Assembly: GCA_963791945.1 (NCBI GenBank)
Contig: CAWBUD010000002.1
Span: 248,001-312,000 of the forward strand
Length of the DNA: 64,000 nt
From: PALSA-1003 sp963791945
GTDB taxonomy: Bacteria; Pseudomonadota; Gammaproteobacteria; Burkholderiales; Casimicrobiaceae
Direction of reading: 5' to 3'
Position numbers and translations under genes: made by a program. Positions 16,185 to 24,647 of the stretch are shown here, piece by piece (the first letter of the stretch is position 1; each line of letters opens with the position of its first letter). The notes under the pieces are model-generated. The model had not been told where the DNA came from. It searched no databases and was given only the letters and a program-made list of their open reading frames with translations.

Positions 16185-16742
16185 ATGCAACGACGCGACT
16201 TTCTGATCATGTTTTCCACGGCGCCGCTGACGCTCGCGCTGGCGCAGCTCGGCCAGGCCGCGGGGGGCCCGACGAAGTCGATCGCCGCGATTCAGCAGGA
16301 CTGGAAGCGATTCCTGGCGCCGGGCGCTGACGTCGCGGCCACGTCGGATCCCCTGGTGCTGAGCGACGATGAATGGCGCAAGCGGCTGGCGCCGCAGCAA
16401 TTCGACGTCTTGCGAAGGGAGGGCACGGAACATCCGTTTACCAGCCCGCTCAACAGCGAGAAGCGCGCCGGAGTCTTCGTCTGCGCGGGGTGCGCGCTGC
16501 CCCTGTTCACTTCCCAGATGAAATACGACAGCGGAACCGGCTGGCCGAGCTTCTTCACCCTGATCCCCGACCGGCTGGCGACCAAGCAGGATTTCAAGCT
16601 GATCGTCCCGAGAACCGAGTATCACTGCGTGCGTTGCGGCGGCCACCAGGGCCACGTCTTCGACGACGGACCGCCGCCGACGGGTCTGCGTTACTGCAAC
16701 AACGGCGTTGCGCTTCGGTTCATCCCGCAGAACGCGGGCTAG
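16185..16742 (+). CDS. msrB: Exported peptide-methionine (R)-S-oxide reductase
   Basis: The 185-residue protein has an N-terminal export signal (MQRRDFLIMFSTAPLTLALA) with an RRDFL twin-arginine-like motif, so it is probably periplasmic, unlike cytoplasmic MsrB. The SelR domain has zinc-binding Cys pairs C100-x2-C103 (CAGC) and C148-x2-C151 (CVRC), the TGWPSF substrate segment, GGHQGHVFDDGPPPTG and the catalytic Cys171 in LRYCNNGVALRF. It would reduce methionine-R-sulfoxide in envelope proteins. ATG 16185 follows a strong AAAGGAG site. A reductant partner is not seen nearby. The divergent two-component system could sense oxidative stress, but that is speculation. Confidence 0.93.
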   Translation: MQRRDFLIMFSTAPLTLALAQLGQAAGGPTKSIAAIQQDWKRFLAPGADVAATSDPLVLSDDEWRKRLAPQQFDVLRREGTEHPFTSPLNSEKRAGVFVCAGCALPLFTSQMKYDSGTGWPSFFTLIPDRLATKQDFKLIVPRTEYHCVRCGGHQGHVFDDGPPPTGLRYCNNGVALRFIPQNAG

Positions 16743-16774
16743 CCACGCGTCGATCGCGGCGTTGGGCTAGTTGC

Positions 16775-18373
16775 TCATCCGTCGCGGCGATTGGCCGCCA
16801 TCATCTTGTCCTGCTCGGTGAGCTCCTTCCGAAGCGCGCGGAGGCGACTCTCCACGACGGAGAGCTGATAGAAGTCGCCGTCGCCCGCCTTGACGGCGAG
16901 CTCGAGCTGGATCACCGCGGCCTTCAGGTTGCCCGCCCAGGCGTAGAACTCGGCCTGGTGCTGATGCTCCAGAAGCTGCTTGCCGAGGGCCGCGTAGGCC
17001 CGCGCGGTGATCTGGTGCAGGGGACCGTCTGAGGGAAAGCGCTGCAGCTGATCGTTGAGGAAAGCGGCTGCCTTCGCGGGCTGATTGTTCTTGAGCAGCG
17101 CTTCCGGATAGTCGTAGACGAGCTGCATCTTGCGCGGATAGTGCGTCAGCGCAGTCTGGTAGCGCGCGATCGCCTGCTTGAGCTGGCCCGACTGCATCAG
17201 GACCTGGCCGGCCATCGCTTCGATCATGGGATGCGGCGGGGCCGTCTTCTCCAGATCCTCCAACTCGGCCTGCGCCTTCTTGAACTCTTGCGCGCGAAGG
17301 AGCGAGGCGACGAGTCCGTAATGCACGGCGACCTCGTTGTTGTACTTGTGCTCGGCGATCGCGTCGCGGAAAAAAAGGACCGCTTCCTGCGGGGTACCTT
17401 CGTAGCTCTTGAGCAGCGCTCGCACCATCTGGAAGTCAAGGGAGTCCGGGACCTGGCGAAACGGCTTGGTGAACGCGCGCGACTGAGCTTCAGCGATGCG
17501 CTGGTAGGTCTCGGGGTGATCGTGGAAGTAGGAAGGCGAATTGCCCTCGAACCAGCTCGATGCCTTCTGCAGGCGCTGGAAGAACGTAGCCATTGCGCTC
17601 GGATCGAAACCTGCGGCGTACGTCCTCTCGAATCCCAGGCGATCCGCCTCTTCTTCGTTCTGGCGCGTGAAATTGATCTGGCTCTGGATGGCGATGCCCT
17701 GGGCCGACGCAATCGCGGCCGAGGTCATGTCGCCGCTGGAAGAGGAGTGCGATCGCGAGGCCAGAACGGCTGCGGCCAAAGCGCCGAGCGACGCCAGGAG
17801 TGCGTCGCGCTGCTTGTCGATGCTGCGGGCGATGTGATGCTGCGTCACGTGCGTTATTTCATGGCCGAGCACGGAGGCGAGCTCGGACTCGCTCTGGGTA
17901 AGGAGAATCAAACCGGTGTTCACGGCGACGAAACCGCCGGGCAGGGCGAAGGCGTTGATCGACGGATCGTTGATCGCGAAGAACTCGAAGTCGAACGGCG
18001 CCCCGGGGATCGCCGTTACGAGACGATTGCCGAGCTCGTTCAGATAGCCGTTGACCTCCGGATCGTTGAGGTAGGCCCCGCTTCCGCGGATTTGGCGCAT
18101 GATGCTTTCGCCGAGCTTACGTTCCTGCATACCCGACAGCAGCGCCTGGGACGAGTCACCCAGCTCGGGAAGATTCAGCGGGGGGTTCTGGAGCGTCGGG
18201 GCGGAATCACCAACCTGCGGAGGATTCGGGACAGCCTGGGATTTACCGAACGCCGGCAGATCCTGAGAAGGGCTCTGCGCCACCGCGACCGGTGTCAGCG
18301 CAAGCGACGCTCCGATCCACGCGGCAATCGTGGAACGGAGCCAGCGGCGAACAGCGCAGGGTGTTTCGGGCAC
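16775..18373 (-). CDS. bepA: Periplasmic M48 metalloprotease with TPR repeats (BepA-like)
   Basis: The protein has 532 residues if it starts at GTG 18373. I chose this start because it opens a clean signal peptide (MPETPCAVRRWLRSTIAAWI, cleavage after VAVA-Q); an ATG at 18433 is possible. The M48 domain carries the zinc motif HEITH near residue 171 in LGHEITHVTQHHIARS and NEEEADRLGFERTYAAGFD with the third ligand Glu. The C-terminal 200 residues are TPR-like. This is the architecture of BepA/YfgC, which repairs or degrades stalled LptD and BAM substrates in the periplasm. It is divergent from moaC. Confidence 0.88.
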   Translation of the reverse strand: MPETPCAVRRWLRSTIAAWIGASLALTPVAVAQSPSQDLPAFGKSQAVPNPPQVGDSAPTLQNPPLNLPELGDSSQALLSGMQERKLGESIMRQIRGSGAYLNDPEVNGYLNELGNRLVTAIPGAPFDFEFFAINDPSINAFALPGGFVAVNTGLILLTQSESELASVLGHEITHVTQHHIARSIDKQRDALLASLGALAAAVLASRSHSSSSGDMTSAAIASAQGIAIQSQINFTRQNEEEADRLGFERTYAAGFDPSAMATFFQRLQKASSWFEGNSPSYFHDHPETYQRIAEAQSRAFTKPFRQVPDSLDFQMVRALLKSYEGTPQEAVLFFRDAIAEHKYNNEVAVHYGLVASLLRAQEFKKAQAELEDLEKTAPPHPMIEAMAGQVLMQSGQLKQAIARYQTALTHYPRKMQLVYDYPEALLKNNQPAKAAAFLNDQLQRFPSDGPLHQITARAYAALGKQLLEHQHQAEFYAWAGNLKAAVIQLELAVKAGDGDFYQLSVVESRLRALRKELTEQDKMMAANRRDG

Positions 18374-18448
18374 GGTGCTATGATTCTCCCGGCCCGGCGA
18401 AAGTTCTTGATGCATGACAAGGCGATTGCTCACGTACGACCAGACGCG

Positions 18449-18937
18449 ATGACCTCAGAGCCCTCCCATTTTACCCACTTCGACGAGCGCGGGCAGGCGC
18501 GCATGGTCGATGTCGGTGGCAAGGACATCACCCGGCGTGTAGCCCGCGCAGGCGGGCGGATCGCCATGCGTCCCGGGACGCTCGCGATGATCCGCGACGG
18601 CAAGGCGGGCAAGGGCGACGTACTTGGCGTGGCGCGGGTCGCCGCCATCCAGGCGGCAAAGCGAACGTCCGAACTGATTCCGCTGACGCATCCGCTACCT
18701 CTGACTTCGATCGCCGTCAATTTTACACTCGATGAGGGCGCCGACGCGGTCGAGATCGAGGTCGTCGCCGAGACGCTCGATCGCACGGGCGTGGAAATGG
18801 AGGCCCTGACGGCGGCGGCGCTCGGGCTTCTCACCGTCTACGACATGTGCAAGGCAGTCGATCGCGGCATGCGCATCGAAGGTTTAAGGCTCCTCGAGAA
18901 GTCCGGCGGCAAGTCGGGACACTTCACCGCGGCGTAG
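18449..18937 (+). CDS. moaC: Cyclic pyranopterin monophosphate synthase MoaC
   Basis: The 162-residue enzyme converts the cyclic GTP intermediate made by MoaA into cyclic pyranopterin monophosphate in molybdenum cofactor synthesis. Recognisable segments are ARMVDVGGKDITRRVA, GDVLGVARVAAIQAAK, ELIPLTHPLPLTS, DRTGVEMEALTAAALGLLTV and YDMCKAVDRGM. Length matches the family. ATG 18449 is the conserved start; an in-frame ATG at 18410 would add 13 residues. No Shine-Dalgarno is obvious. Its TAG stop is the first three bases of the palindromic repeat at 18935. Confidence 0.95.
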   Translation: MTSEPSHFTHFDERGQARMVDVGGKDITRRVARAGGRIAMRPGTLAMIRDGKAGKGDVLGVARVAAIQAAKRTSELIPLTHPLPLTSIAVNFTLDEGADAVEIEVVAETLDRTGVEMEALTAAALGLLTVYDMCKAVDRGMRIEGLRLLEKSGGKSGHFTAA

Positions 18938-19020
18938 CCCGGCGGTAAGCGCGAAGCGCGAACCCCGGGGCTTGTGCACGCCGATTCTCCCGGGGTTTGC
19001 TCGCGCTCACTCCGGGCTAC
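18935..19020. repeat. 86-bp palindromic intergenic repeat, copy 1
   Basis: The left end TAGCCCGGCGGTAAGCGCGA and right end CGCTCACTCCGGGCTAC are imperfect inverted repeats, and an inner GAACCCCGGGG / CCCGGGGTTTG pair adds to the hairpin. A second copy of nearly equal length lies at 39280-39363. The element lies between convergent moaC and manD: its first bases are the moaC stop codon and its last base touches the manD stop. The folded form could act as a bidirectional terminator or mRNA-end stabiliser. Confidence 0.8.
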
Positions 19021-20228
19021 TACCAGTTCCACATCGATCCGTCCTCGAGCCGATTCACGGGCAGGGCGCTCGGCGCGTAAGGATATCGGGCGGCGAGTTC
19101 TTCATCGATCTCCACGCCGTGGCCGGGCGCGCCCCCGGGCGTGAGATAGCCGTCCCTGAAGGTGTACGCGTGCGGGAACACCGCGTCGGTTTCGCTCGTG
19201 TGCCGCATGTACTCCTGGATGCCGAAATTAGGCACCCAGAGATCGAAATGCAGAGCCGCACCCATGCACACCGGCGACATGTCGGTCGCTCCATGACACC
19301 CGGTCCGGACGTGGTACAGGTCGGCGAGACTGGCGATGCGACGCAGGTGGGTGATGCCCCCGGCGTGTACGACGGTCGCGCGGATATAGTCGATGAGCTG
19401 TTCCGTGATGAGCGTCTGACAGTCGTAGATCGTGTTGAAGACTTCGCCCACCGCGATCGGCGTGACCGTGTGTTGCCGAATGATTCGGAAGCCTTCCTGG
19501 TTCTCGGCCGGCGTCGGGTCCTCCATCCAGAACAGGCGATAGGGCTCGAGCGACCGGCCCAGCCTCGCGGCTTCGATCGGCGTCAGCCGGTGATGCACGT
19601 CGTGCAGGATGTGGTGCTCGAATCCGAAGCGCGAACGGATCGCGTCGAAGAGCTTCGGGACATGGTCGAGATAGTTCGGCGTCGACCAGACGTTCTCGGT
19701 CGGGAGCGCCGCATCCGCGGGCTCGTAGTGCATGCGGTCCTTGGACACGCCATACGTGGAAGCGAGCCCCGGGATGCCGCATTGCGCGCGGATCGCCTTG
19801 TAGCCGAGATCGATGTAGCGCGCGACCTCGTCGAGCGTCTGGTCGATGTCGTCCCCGTTGGCGTGACCGTAGACCATGACGCCGTCCCGGCTCCTGCCGC
19901 CGAGAAGCTCGTAGAGCGGCAGCCCCGCGACCTTGCCTTTGATGTCCCAGAGCGCCGTGTCGACCGCCGAGATCGCCGCCATGGTGACGGGTCCGCGGCG
20001 CCAGTACGCGCCGCGATACAGGTACTGCCAGATGTCTTCGATCATCGCCGGGTCGCGTCCCGCGAGCGCCGGGACGACGTGCTCGGCGAGGTAGTTCGCG
20101 ACCGCGAGCTCGCGCCCGTTGAGCGTCGCATCGCCGATGCCGTGGACGCCGTCGTCGGTCTCGATCTTCAGCGTGACGAAATTTCTTCCGGGGCTGCAGA
20201 CGATGACCCGGCCGGCAGTGATCTTCAT
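19020..20228 (-). CDS. manD: D-mannonate dehydratase, enolase superfamily (ManD/RspA)
   Basis: The 402-residue protein has the exact length of ManD enzymes. It starts MKITAGRVIVCSPGRNFVTL and has the N-terminal capping region RGAYWRRGPVTMAAISAVDT and VYGHANGDDIDQT. Barrel metal-ligand strands include HDVHHRLTPIEAARLG, RLFWMEDPTPAENQEG and TPIAVGEVFNTI, followed by TGCHGATDMSPVCM and the typical C-terminus SMWNW. It would dehydrate D-mannonate to 2-keto-3-deoxygluconate in the cytoplasm, replacing UxuA. The divergent hexuronate operon (UxuB, UxaC) supplies D-mannonate, which supports true ManD function over the low-activity relatives of this subgroup. It shares a 202-bp intergenic region with the GntR regulator. 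Confidence 0.9.
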   Translation of the reverse strand: MKITAGRVIVCSPGRNFVTLKIETDDGVHGIGDATLNGRELAVANYLAEHVVPALAGRDPAMIEDIWQYLYRGAYWRRGPVTMAAISAVDTALWDIKGKVAGLPLYELLGGRSRDGVMVYGHANGDDIDQTLDEVARYIDLGYKAIRAQCGIPGLASTYGVSKDRMHYEPADAALPTENVWSTPNYLDHVPKLFDAIRSRFGFEHHILHDVHHRLTPIEAARLGRSLEPYRLFWMEDPTPAENQEGFRIIRQHTVTPIAVGEVFNTIYDCQTLITEQLIDYIRATVVHAGGITHLRRIASLADLYHVRTGCHGATDMSPVCMGAALHFDLWVPNFGIQEYMRHTSETDAVFPHAYTFRDGYLTPGGAPGHGVEIDEELAARYPYAPSALPVNRLEDGSMWNW

Positions 20229-20430
20229 GGTCGATGGGTGGAAGCGAGGAAGCCTGCGCCGGCGAAAAACCCGCAAGCGCGCGGCCGGACATCCGCGATC
20301 CGGGCCGGGACACTGGTTCGGTGGCTAGGCCACTTGACCCCAGTATAGGCGACTCGCTACCATGGTGTCGAGCATCAACGCGAGGCGATGCAACAATCAA
20401 TGCCTCGTCCACTACTGAGGATCCCGCAGC

Positions 20431-21186
20431 GTGCCCCTGCAGGCCGTCGAGTCGCGTCGGCTCTACCGGCAGATCGCCGATCAGATCGCGCATCTGATCG
20501 AGAGCGGTGAATTCCTTCCCGGAACGCGGTTGCCGGCGGAGCGGGAGCTCGCGAGCTCGCTCGGCGTCAGCCGCGCTTCTGTCCGCGAAGCGATCATCTC
20601 GCTGGAGATCGGCGGGCTGGTCGAGGTCCGCGTGGGTACCGGCATCTTCGTCACCGCTCCGGTACGGCAGAGCGCCGCCGCGCACGACGCCGGGCCCGGG
20701 CCGTTCGAACTCCTGCAGGCGCGCAAGCTGATCGAAGGCGAGATCGCCGCCGTTGCGGCTTCCAAGGCGACGCCGGAGGATCTGGCGACGCTGCGCGAGT
20801 GTGTGGCGCGAATGGAAGCGCACGTCGATGATTTTGCGGTGCGCGAGGCAAGCGACCGCGACTTTCATCTCCAGATCGCCAGGGCGACGGGAAACGGCTC
20901 GCTGGAGCTCGTCGTCGAGGGGCTCTGGGACCAGCGTGCCGAGCTGTGGGGCCGCATGCAGAGTCATTTCCATACCAACGAACTCGCCCACAAGACGATT
21001 CGCGATCACGCCGCGATCTTCGGCGCGATCGCGGCGCGGGACGCGGAGGGTGCGCGCGCGGCGATGCACCGCCATCTCGCGCGGGTCGTCCGAGAGTTCC
21101 AGCGCGGGCTCAACGGTCGCGAGGAGGTCCCGCGCCGTGCCGGGGGAGGCGGCGCGGTTCGTCGCCAGGGACGCGCCGGCGCCTGA
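20431..21186 (+). CDS. GntR-family transcriptional regulator (FadR/UxuR-type, FCD domain)
   Basis: The 251-residue protein starts at GTG 20431. It has an N-terminal winged helix (LYRQIADQIAHLIESGEFLP, GTRLPAERELASSLGVSRAS, VREAIISLEIGGLVEVRVG) and an FCD effector domain of six helices with the metal-binding pattern around EASDRDFHLQIARATGNGSL and TIRDHAAIFGAI. This is the group of UxuR/ExuR. Placed between manD and the hexuronate import/catabolism operon, it is most likely the repressor of both, released by a hexuronate or fructuronate/mannonate intermediate. The C-terminal 25 residues are Arg/Gly-rich and unconserved in appearance. Confidence 0.9.
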   Translation: MPLQAVESRRLYRQIADQIAHLIESGEFLPGTRLPAERELASSLGVSRASVREAIISLEIGGLVEVRVGTGIFVTAPVRQSAAAHDAGPGPFELLQARKLIEGEIAAVAASKATPEDLATLRECVARMEAHVDDFAVREASDRDFHLQIARATGNGSLELVVEGLWDQRAELWGRMQSHFHTNELAHKTIRDHAAIFGAIAARDAEGARAAMHRHLARVVREFQRGLNGREEVPRRAGGGGAVRRQGRAGA

Positions 21187-21297
21187 AAGCATCGAATCGA
21201 TGGAAAGCTTTTGCCATACCGCGGCGCCGACGGCTTCGGCGCGTCCGCATCACGTCAGGCACGCCGATAAGGGCGCAGCCGATTTAGGAGGAGAGCG

Positions 21298-22497
21298 ATG
21301 GATTCATGCATGAGAGACGACAATCGACGCGCGCTGCGTCGCCGGACCTTGCTGGCCGCGGTAGCGATCGGAGCCGGCGCATGGCTCGGGGCGGTTGCCG
21401 GACTGGCAGGTGCCGCACCGGTGACGCTCAACATCGTCGACGTCGCGGGCAACCTCCAGTTGACGCGTGACGCGATCGAGGCGTACACGAAGAAGCATCC
21501 GGATCTGGTGTCCAAGGTCAACTTTACCCAGGCGCCCGCGCCGGAACTGCCGGGTAAGCTCAAGGCGATGCAAGCCGCGGGACGCAGCGACATCGACATG
21601 GTGCTCACCGGCACCGATTTTCTCGCGGCCGGCATCGAGCAGGGCCTTCTCATCAAGCTGCTTCCGGACTTCGCGTCGAAATTCCCTAACCTGATGGCCA
21701 ACTACCAGCCCGCCGCCGCCAAGATGCAGGAGCTCGCCCAGGACCAGGGCATCGAAGTCGTGTTCATGCCCGCGGGCCCGCTGCTCGAATACAACCCCGA
21801 CAAGGTGAAGCAGGTGCCGACCACGCCGCAGGAGCTCCTCGCCTGGTGCAAGGCCAATCCGAACCGCCTCATCTACGCGCGTCCGGCGAATTCAGGACCG
21901 GGGCGCACCTTCATCATGGGCCTGCCGTTCATTCTCGGCGACAAGGACCCGAAGGATCCGGTCAAGGGCTGGGATAAGACCTGGGCGTATCTGAAGGACC
22001 TGAACTCCTGCATCGAATACTATCCGTCGGGCACCACTGCGGTGATGAAAGAGCTGGGCGAGGGTTCGCGCGACATGACCGTCACCATGACCGGCTGGGA
22101 CCTGAACCCGCGCATCCTGGGGATCGTGCCCAAGAACTTCAAGGTCGCGCCGTTCAAGGGGATGACCTGGGTCAACGATGCCCACTACATGGTGATCCCG
22201 AAGGGCGTGCCGGCCGACAAGGTGCAAGCGGTCCTGGGACTGATGCAGTATCTGCTCACGCCGGAAGCGCAGGCGTACACCTACGACAAGGGCTACTTCT
22301 ATCCCGGTCCCGCGGTCAAGAACGTGTCGCTATCGATGGCGCCCAAGGAGAGCCAGGAGGCGATCAAGGAGTACGGCCGGCCGGAGTACGACAAGTGGCT
22401 GGCGGAGTTTCCCCACACGCAGTCGCTTCCGCCTGCGGCGCAGGTCGAAGCGTTCCGCATCTGGGACCAGCAGGTCGGCGCGCAGAAGACGAAGTGA
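21298..22497 (+). CDS. ABC transporter extracellular solute-binding protein, family 1, for a putative hexuronate importer
   Basis: The 399-residue protein has a signal peptide with an RRALRRRT start followed by a hydrophobic segment (LLAAVAIGAGAWLGAVAGLA), cleaved near GAA-PVTL; the paired arginines hint at Tat export. The mature protein begins VTLNIVDVAGNLQLTRDAIEAY, as in PotD/UgpB-type binding proteins, with the family-1 hinge segment GRSDIDMVLTGTDFLAAG. ATG 21298 follows AGGAGGAGAGCG. The operon partners UxuB and UxaC suggest that the ligand is a hexuronate or an oligomer of it. This is inference from context. Confidence 0.88.
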   Translation: MDSCMRDDNRRALRRRTLLAAVAIGAGAWLGAVAGLAGAAPVTLNIVDVAGNLQLTRDAIEAYTKKHPDLVSKVNFTQAPAPELPGKLKAMQAAGRSDIDMVLTGTDFLAAGIEQGLLIKLLPDFASKFPNLMANYQPAAAKMQELAQDQGIEVVFMPAGPLLEYNPDKVKQVPTTPQELLAWCKANPNRLIYARPANSGPGRTFIMGLPFILGDKDPKDPVKGWDKTWAYLKDLNSCIEYYPSGTTAVMKELGEGSRDMTVTMTGWDLNPRILGIVPKNFKVAPFKGMTWVNDAHYMVIPKGVPADKVQAVLGLMQYLLTPEAQAYTYDKGYFYPGPAVKNVSLSMAPKESQEAIKEYGRPEYDKWLAEFPHTQSLPPAAQVEAFRIWDQQVGAQKTK

Positions 22498-22554
22498 CGC
22501 AACTGTCCGAGAGCTGAGGCGCGAAGCGTCGCAGCGATCGGATACAGTTGCGTC
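22496..22554 (+). promoter_or_regulatory. Intercistronic stem-loop after the binding-protein gene
   Basis: A perfect 11-bp inverted repeat GACGCAACTGT (22496-22506) / ACAGTTGCGTC (22544-22554) begins within the stop codon. It extends inward through CCGA/TCGG with a 2-base bulge. No T-run follows, so it is unlikely to be a full terminator. Such hairpins commonly protect the upstream mRNA so that the binding protein is made in excess over the membrane parts. Confidence 0.6.
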
Positions 22555-22626
22555 ATCCCCGCGCAAGCGGGGATCCAGTGACGTTTGTCGGCAAGACACT
22601 GGGTTCCCGCTTTCGCGGGAACGACG
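22551..22626. repeat. Palindromic intergenic repeat of the CCCGCGxAAGCGGG type
   Basis: The left arm starting CGTCATCCCCGCGCAAGCGG (22551-22580) and right arm ending TTTCGCGGGAACGACG (22597-22626) match at 25 of 30 positions when inverted. Part of the right arm is repeated at 22634-22653 (GCGCTTTCGCGGGAACGAC). This resembles the dispersed small palindromes common in GC-rich proteobacteria. It separates the binding-protein gene from the ATPase gene inside one operon. Confidence 0.8.
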
Positions 22627-22689
22627 GCAAGGGCGCGCTTTCGCGGGAACGACAAACTTCAGCGACGCCGCTACGTTAATCTTTTTTCC

Positions 22690-23778
22690 ATGAAACACGA
22701 CTTCCAGGAACTTCGGCTCGATCGTGTCACACGCCAGTTCGCCGGAGCGGGCGGCCATGCGTTCGCCGCGCTCAACGAGCTCACGCTGACCATCCGGCGC
22801 GGCGAGTTCATCGCGCTGCTGGGGCCCTCCGGTTGCGGCAAATCGACGGCGCTCAACTGCATCGCGGGCCTCCTGCCGCTTTCCGGAGGAAACATCTGGC
22901 TGGACGAGGCTCGGATCGACACCTTGCCTCCGGAGCGGCGCGGCTTCGGGATGGTCTTCCAGAACTACGCCCTCTTTCCCCACATGAGCGTCGAGCGCAA
23001 TGTCGGCTTCGGGCTGCGCATGCGTGGCGTGTCCGGTTCCGAAGTGGGGCCGCGCGTCGCGCGCGCGCTCAAGCTCGTGCAGCTCGTCGGGCAGGAGCTG
23101 AAGCTCCCCGGACAGCTCTCCGGCGGACAGCAGCAGCGCGTTGCCATTGCACGTGCGATCGTCATCGAGCCGCCGCTCATTCTGATGGATGAGCCGCTGT
23201 CCAATCTGGATGCGAAGCTCAGGCTCGAGACGCGTTCCGAGATCCGGCGCATCCATCGCGAGCTGGGCCGGTCGACGATCTACGTCACTCACGATCAGGA
23301 CGAAGCGCTGTCGCTCGCCGATCGGATCGTGGTGATGAAGGATGGCGTCGTGCAGCAGATCGCCTCGCCGCAGGAGGTGTACGCGCAGCCCGCCAATCTC
23401 GCGGTGGCGCGGTTCATGGGCTACCGCAACGTGGTCGAGCTCGCGGTCGAGCGCGAGGAGGGCGATCGCGTTGTCCTGTCGCAGGACGACATTCGTCTGA
23501 CCGGCGCGCGCAAGCAGCAGCTCTCCGGGGGCCGGGCTTGCGTCGCTATCCGCCCGGAGGAGATTGCAGTCGGCGATGGCCCAAGCGGAGCGAACACGAT
23601 CGTGGGGCGCGTCGACAACATCGAGTACGGGGGCCGCGATTCGCTGGTGGACGTGCGGACGCGCTCCGGCGTGTTGCTGCACGTTCGCTCGCATGCGCCC
23701 ATGGTCGTCGGCGAAGAGGTCCGTGTGCACGTCCCGATCGAACGGGCGCTCGTCTACTCGCCGGACGGAACGCAATGA
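22690..23778 (+). CDS. ABC transporter ATP-binding protein (PotA/UgpC-like)
   Basis: The 362-residue ATPase has Walker A GPSGCGKST at residues 45-53, the Q-loop VFQNYALFPHMSV, signature LSGGQQQRVAIARA near 140, Walker B LILMDEPLSNLD near 160 and the H-loop YVTHDQDEAL. The C-terminal 120 residues form a TOBE_2 domain (ACVAIRPEEIAV), as in ATPases serving PotD/UgpB-type binding proteins. It powers import through the two permeases that follow. Its stop overlaps the first permease start (ATGA). It is separated from the binding-protein gene by a hairpin and a repeat but is probably in the same transcription unit. Confidence 0.92.
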   Translation: MKHDFQELRLDRVTRQFAGAGGHAFAALNELTLTIRRGEFIALLGPSGCGKSTALNCIAGLLPLSGGNIWLDEARIDTLPPERRGFGMVFQNYALFPHMSVERNVGFGLRMRGVSGSEVGPRVARALKLVQLVGQELKLPGQLSGGQQQRVAIARAIVIEPPLILMDEPLSNLDAKLRLETRSEIRRIHRELGRSTIYVTHDQDEALSLADRIVVMKDGVVQQIASPQEVYAQPANLAVARFMGYRNVVELAVEREEGDRVVLSQDDIRLTGARKQQLSGGRACVAIRPEEIAVGDGPSGANTIVGRVDNIEYGGRDSLVDVRTRSGVLLHVRSHAPMVVGEEVRVHVPIERALVYSPDGTQ

Positions 23779-24647
23779 CCTCGACGCTTGCGGCACCCCG
23801 CGTACTGTTCGATCGGTCGCTTCTTCTGATCGTACCTGCGGCGGCGTTCATGCTGCTGCTCTTCGTCTACCCGTTCCTGTACGGCCTCGCGCTGTCTTTC
23901 GAGCCGAAGCAGGGTGGAGCGCTGGGCAACTACAGGCACTTCTTCACCACCGACAACCTCTGGCCGACGATCTGGACGACGTTGCGGCTGGCGTTGCCGG
24001 CCACGCTCATCAATGTCGGCGTGGGGTTGCCGATCGCCTACAAGATGCGCGTGAAGACGCGCTATCAGCGCTGGGTGACGACGCTGCTGGTCGTGCCGAT
24101 CACGCTGGGAACCGTGCTGATCGCGGAGGGGATGCTTACCTACTTCGGGCCGAGGGGGTGGCTGTCGCAAACGCTGCAGCTCCTGCACATCTACGACGGC
24201 CCGATCCGCCTCACTCACAACTACTGGGGTGTGCTCATCTCGCTGGTGATCTCGGGGTTTCCGTTCGCGTTCCTGCTGATCCTGTCATACATCACCGGTA
24301 TCGATCCCGTCCTCTCGCGCGCGGCGGCGACGCTCGGCGCGGATCCGGCCGCGCAGTTCCGGCACATCTATCTGCCGTTGCTGGCGCCTGGCCTCGCGAT
24401 GTGCTTCTGCCTCGCGTTCGTGCAGGCATTCTCGGTCTTCCCCTCCGCCGTGCTGCTCGGCTCGCCGGCCGGGCCGACGCGGGTGATCTCGATCGCCGCG
24501 TACGAGGCGGCGTTCGAGCAGTACGACTATTCGCTCGCCTCGGCGATCGCCATGATCATGGGGTTCGTGCAACTGGCGGTGGTCGCCGCCGTGCTGGCCT
24601 TGCGCAATTTCTTCTATCGCGGACCGGTCGTCGGAGGGAAGGGATGA
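23775..24647 (+). CDS. ABC transporter permease, first subunit (PotB-like)
   Basis: The 290-residue inner-membrane protein has six predicted transmembrane segments, beginning LLLIVPAAAFMLLLFVYPFL. The cytoplasmic EAA loop is AAATLGADPAAQFRHIYLPLL, followed by APGLAMCFCLAFVQAFSVF. It pairs with the next gene to form the translocation pore. Start ATG 23775 overlaps the ATPase stop by 4 bases and its own stop overlaps the next start. Confidence 0.9.
   Translation: MTSTLAAPRVLFDRSLLLIVPAAAFMLLLFVYPFLYGLALSFEPKQGGALGNYRHFFTTDNLWPTIWTTLRLALPATLINVGVGLPIAYKMRVKTRYQRWVTTLLVVPITLGTVLIAEGMLTYFGPRGWLSQTLQLLHIYDGPIRLTHNYWGVLISLVISGFPFAFLLILSYITGIDPVLSRAAATLGADPAAQFRHIYLPLLAPGLAMCFCLAFVQAFSVFPSAVLLGSPAGPTRVISIAAYEAAFEQYDYSLASAIAMIMGFVQLAVVAAVLALRNFFYRGPVVGGKG

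Noticed and set aside
19228..21192. A 654-codon open frame on the minus strand
   Set aside because: It overlaps manD in another frame and the GntR gene antisense. Low-complexity Arg/Ala composition shows it is a shadow.
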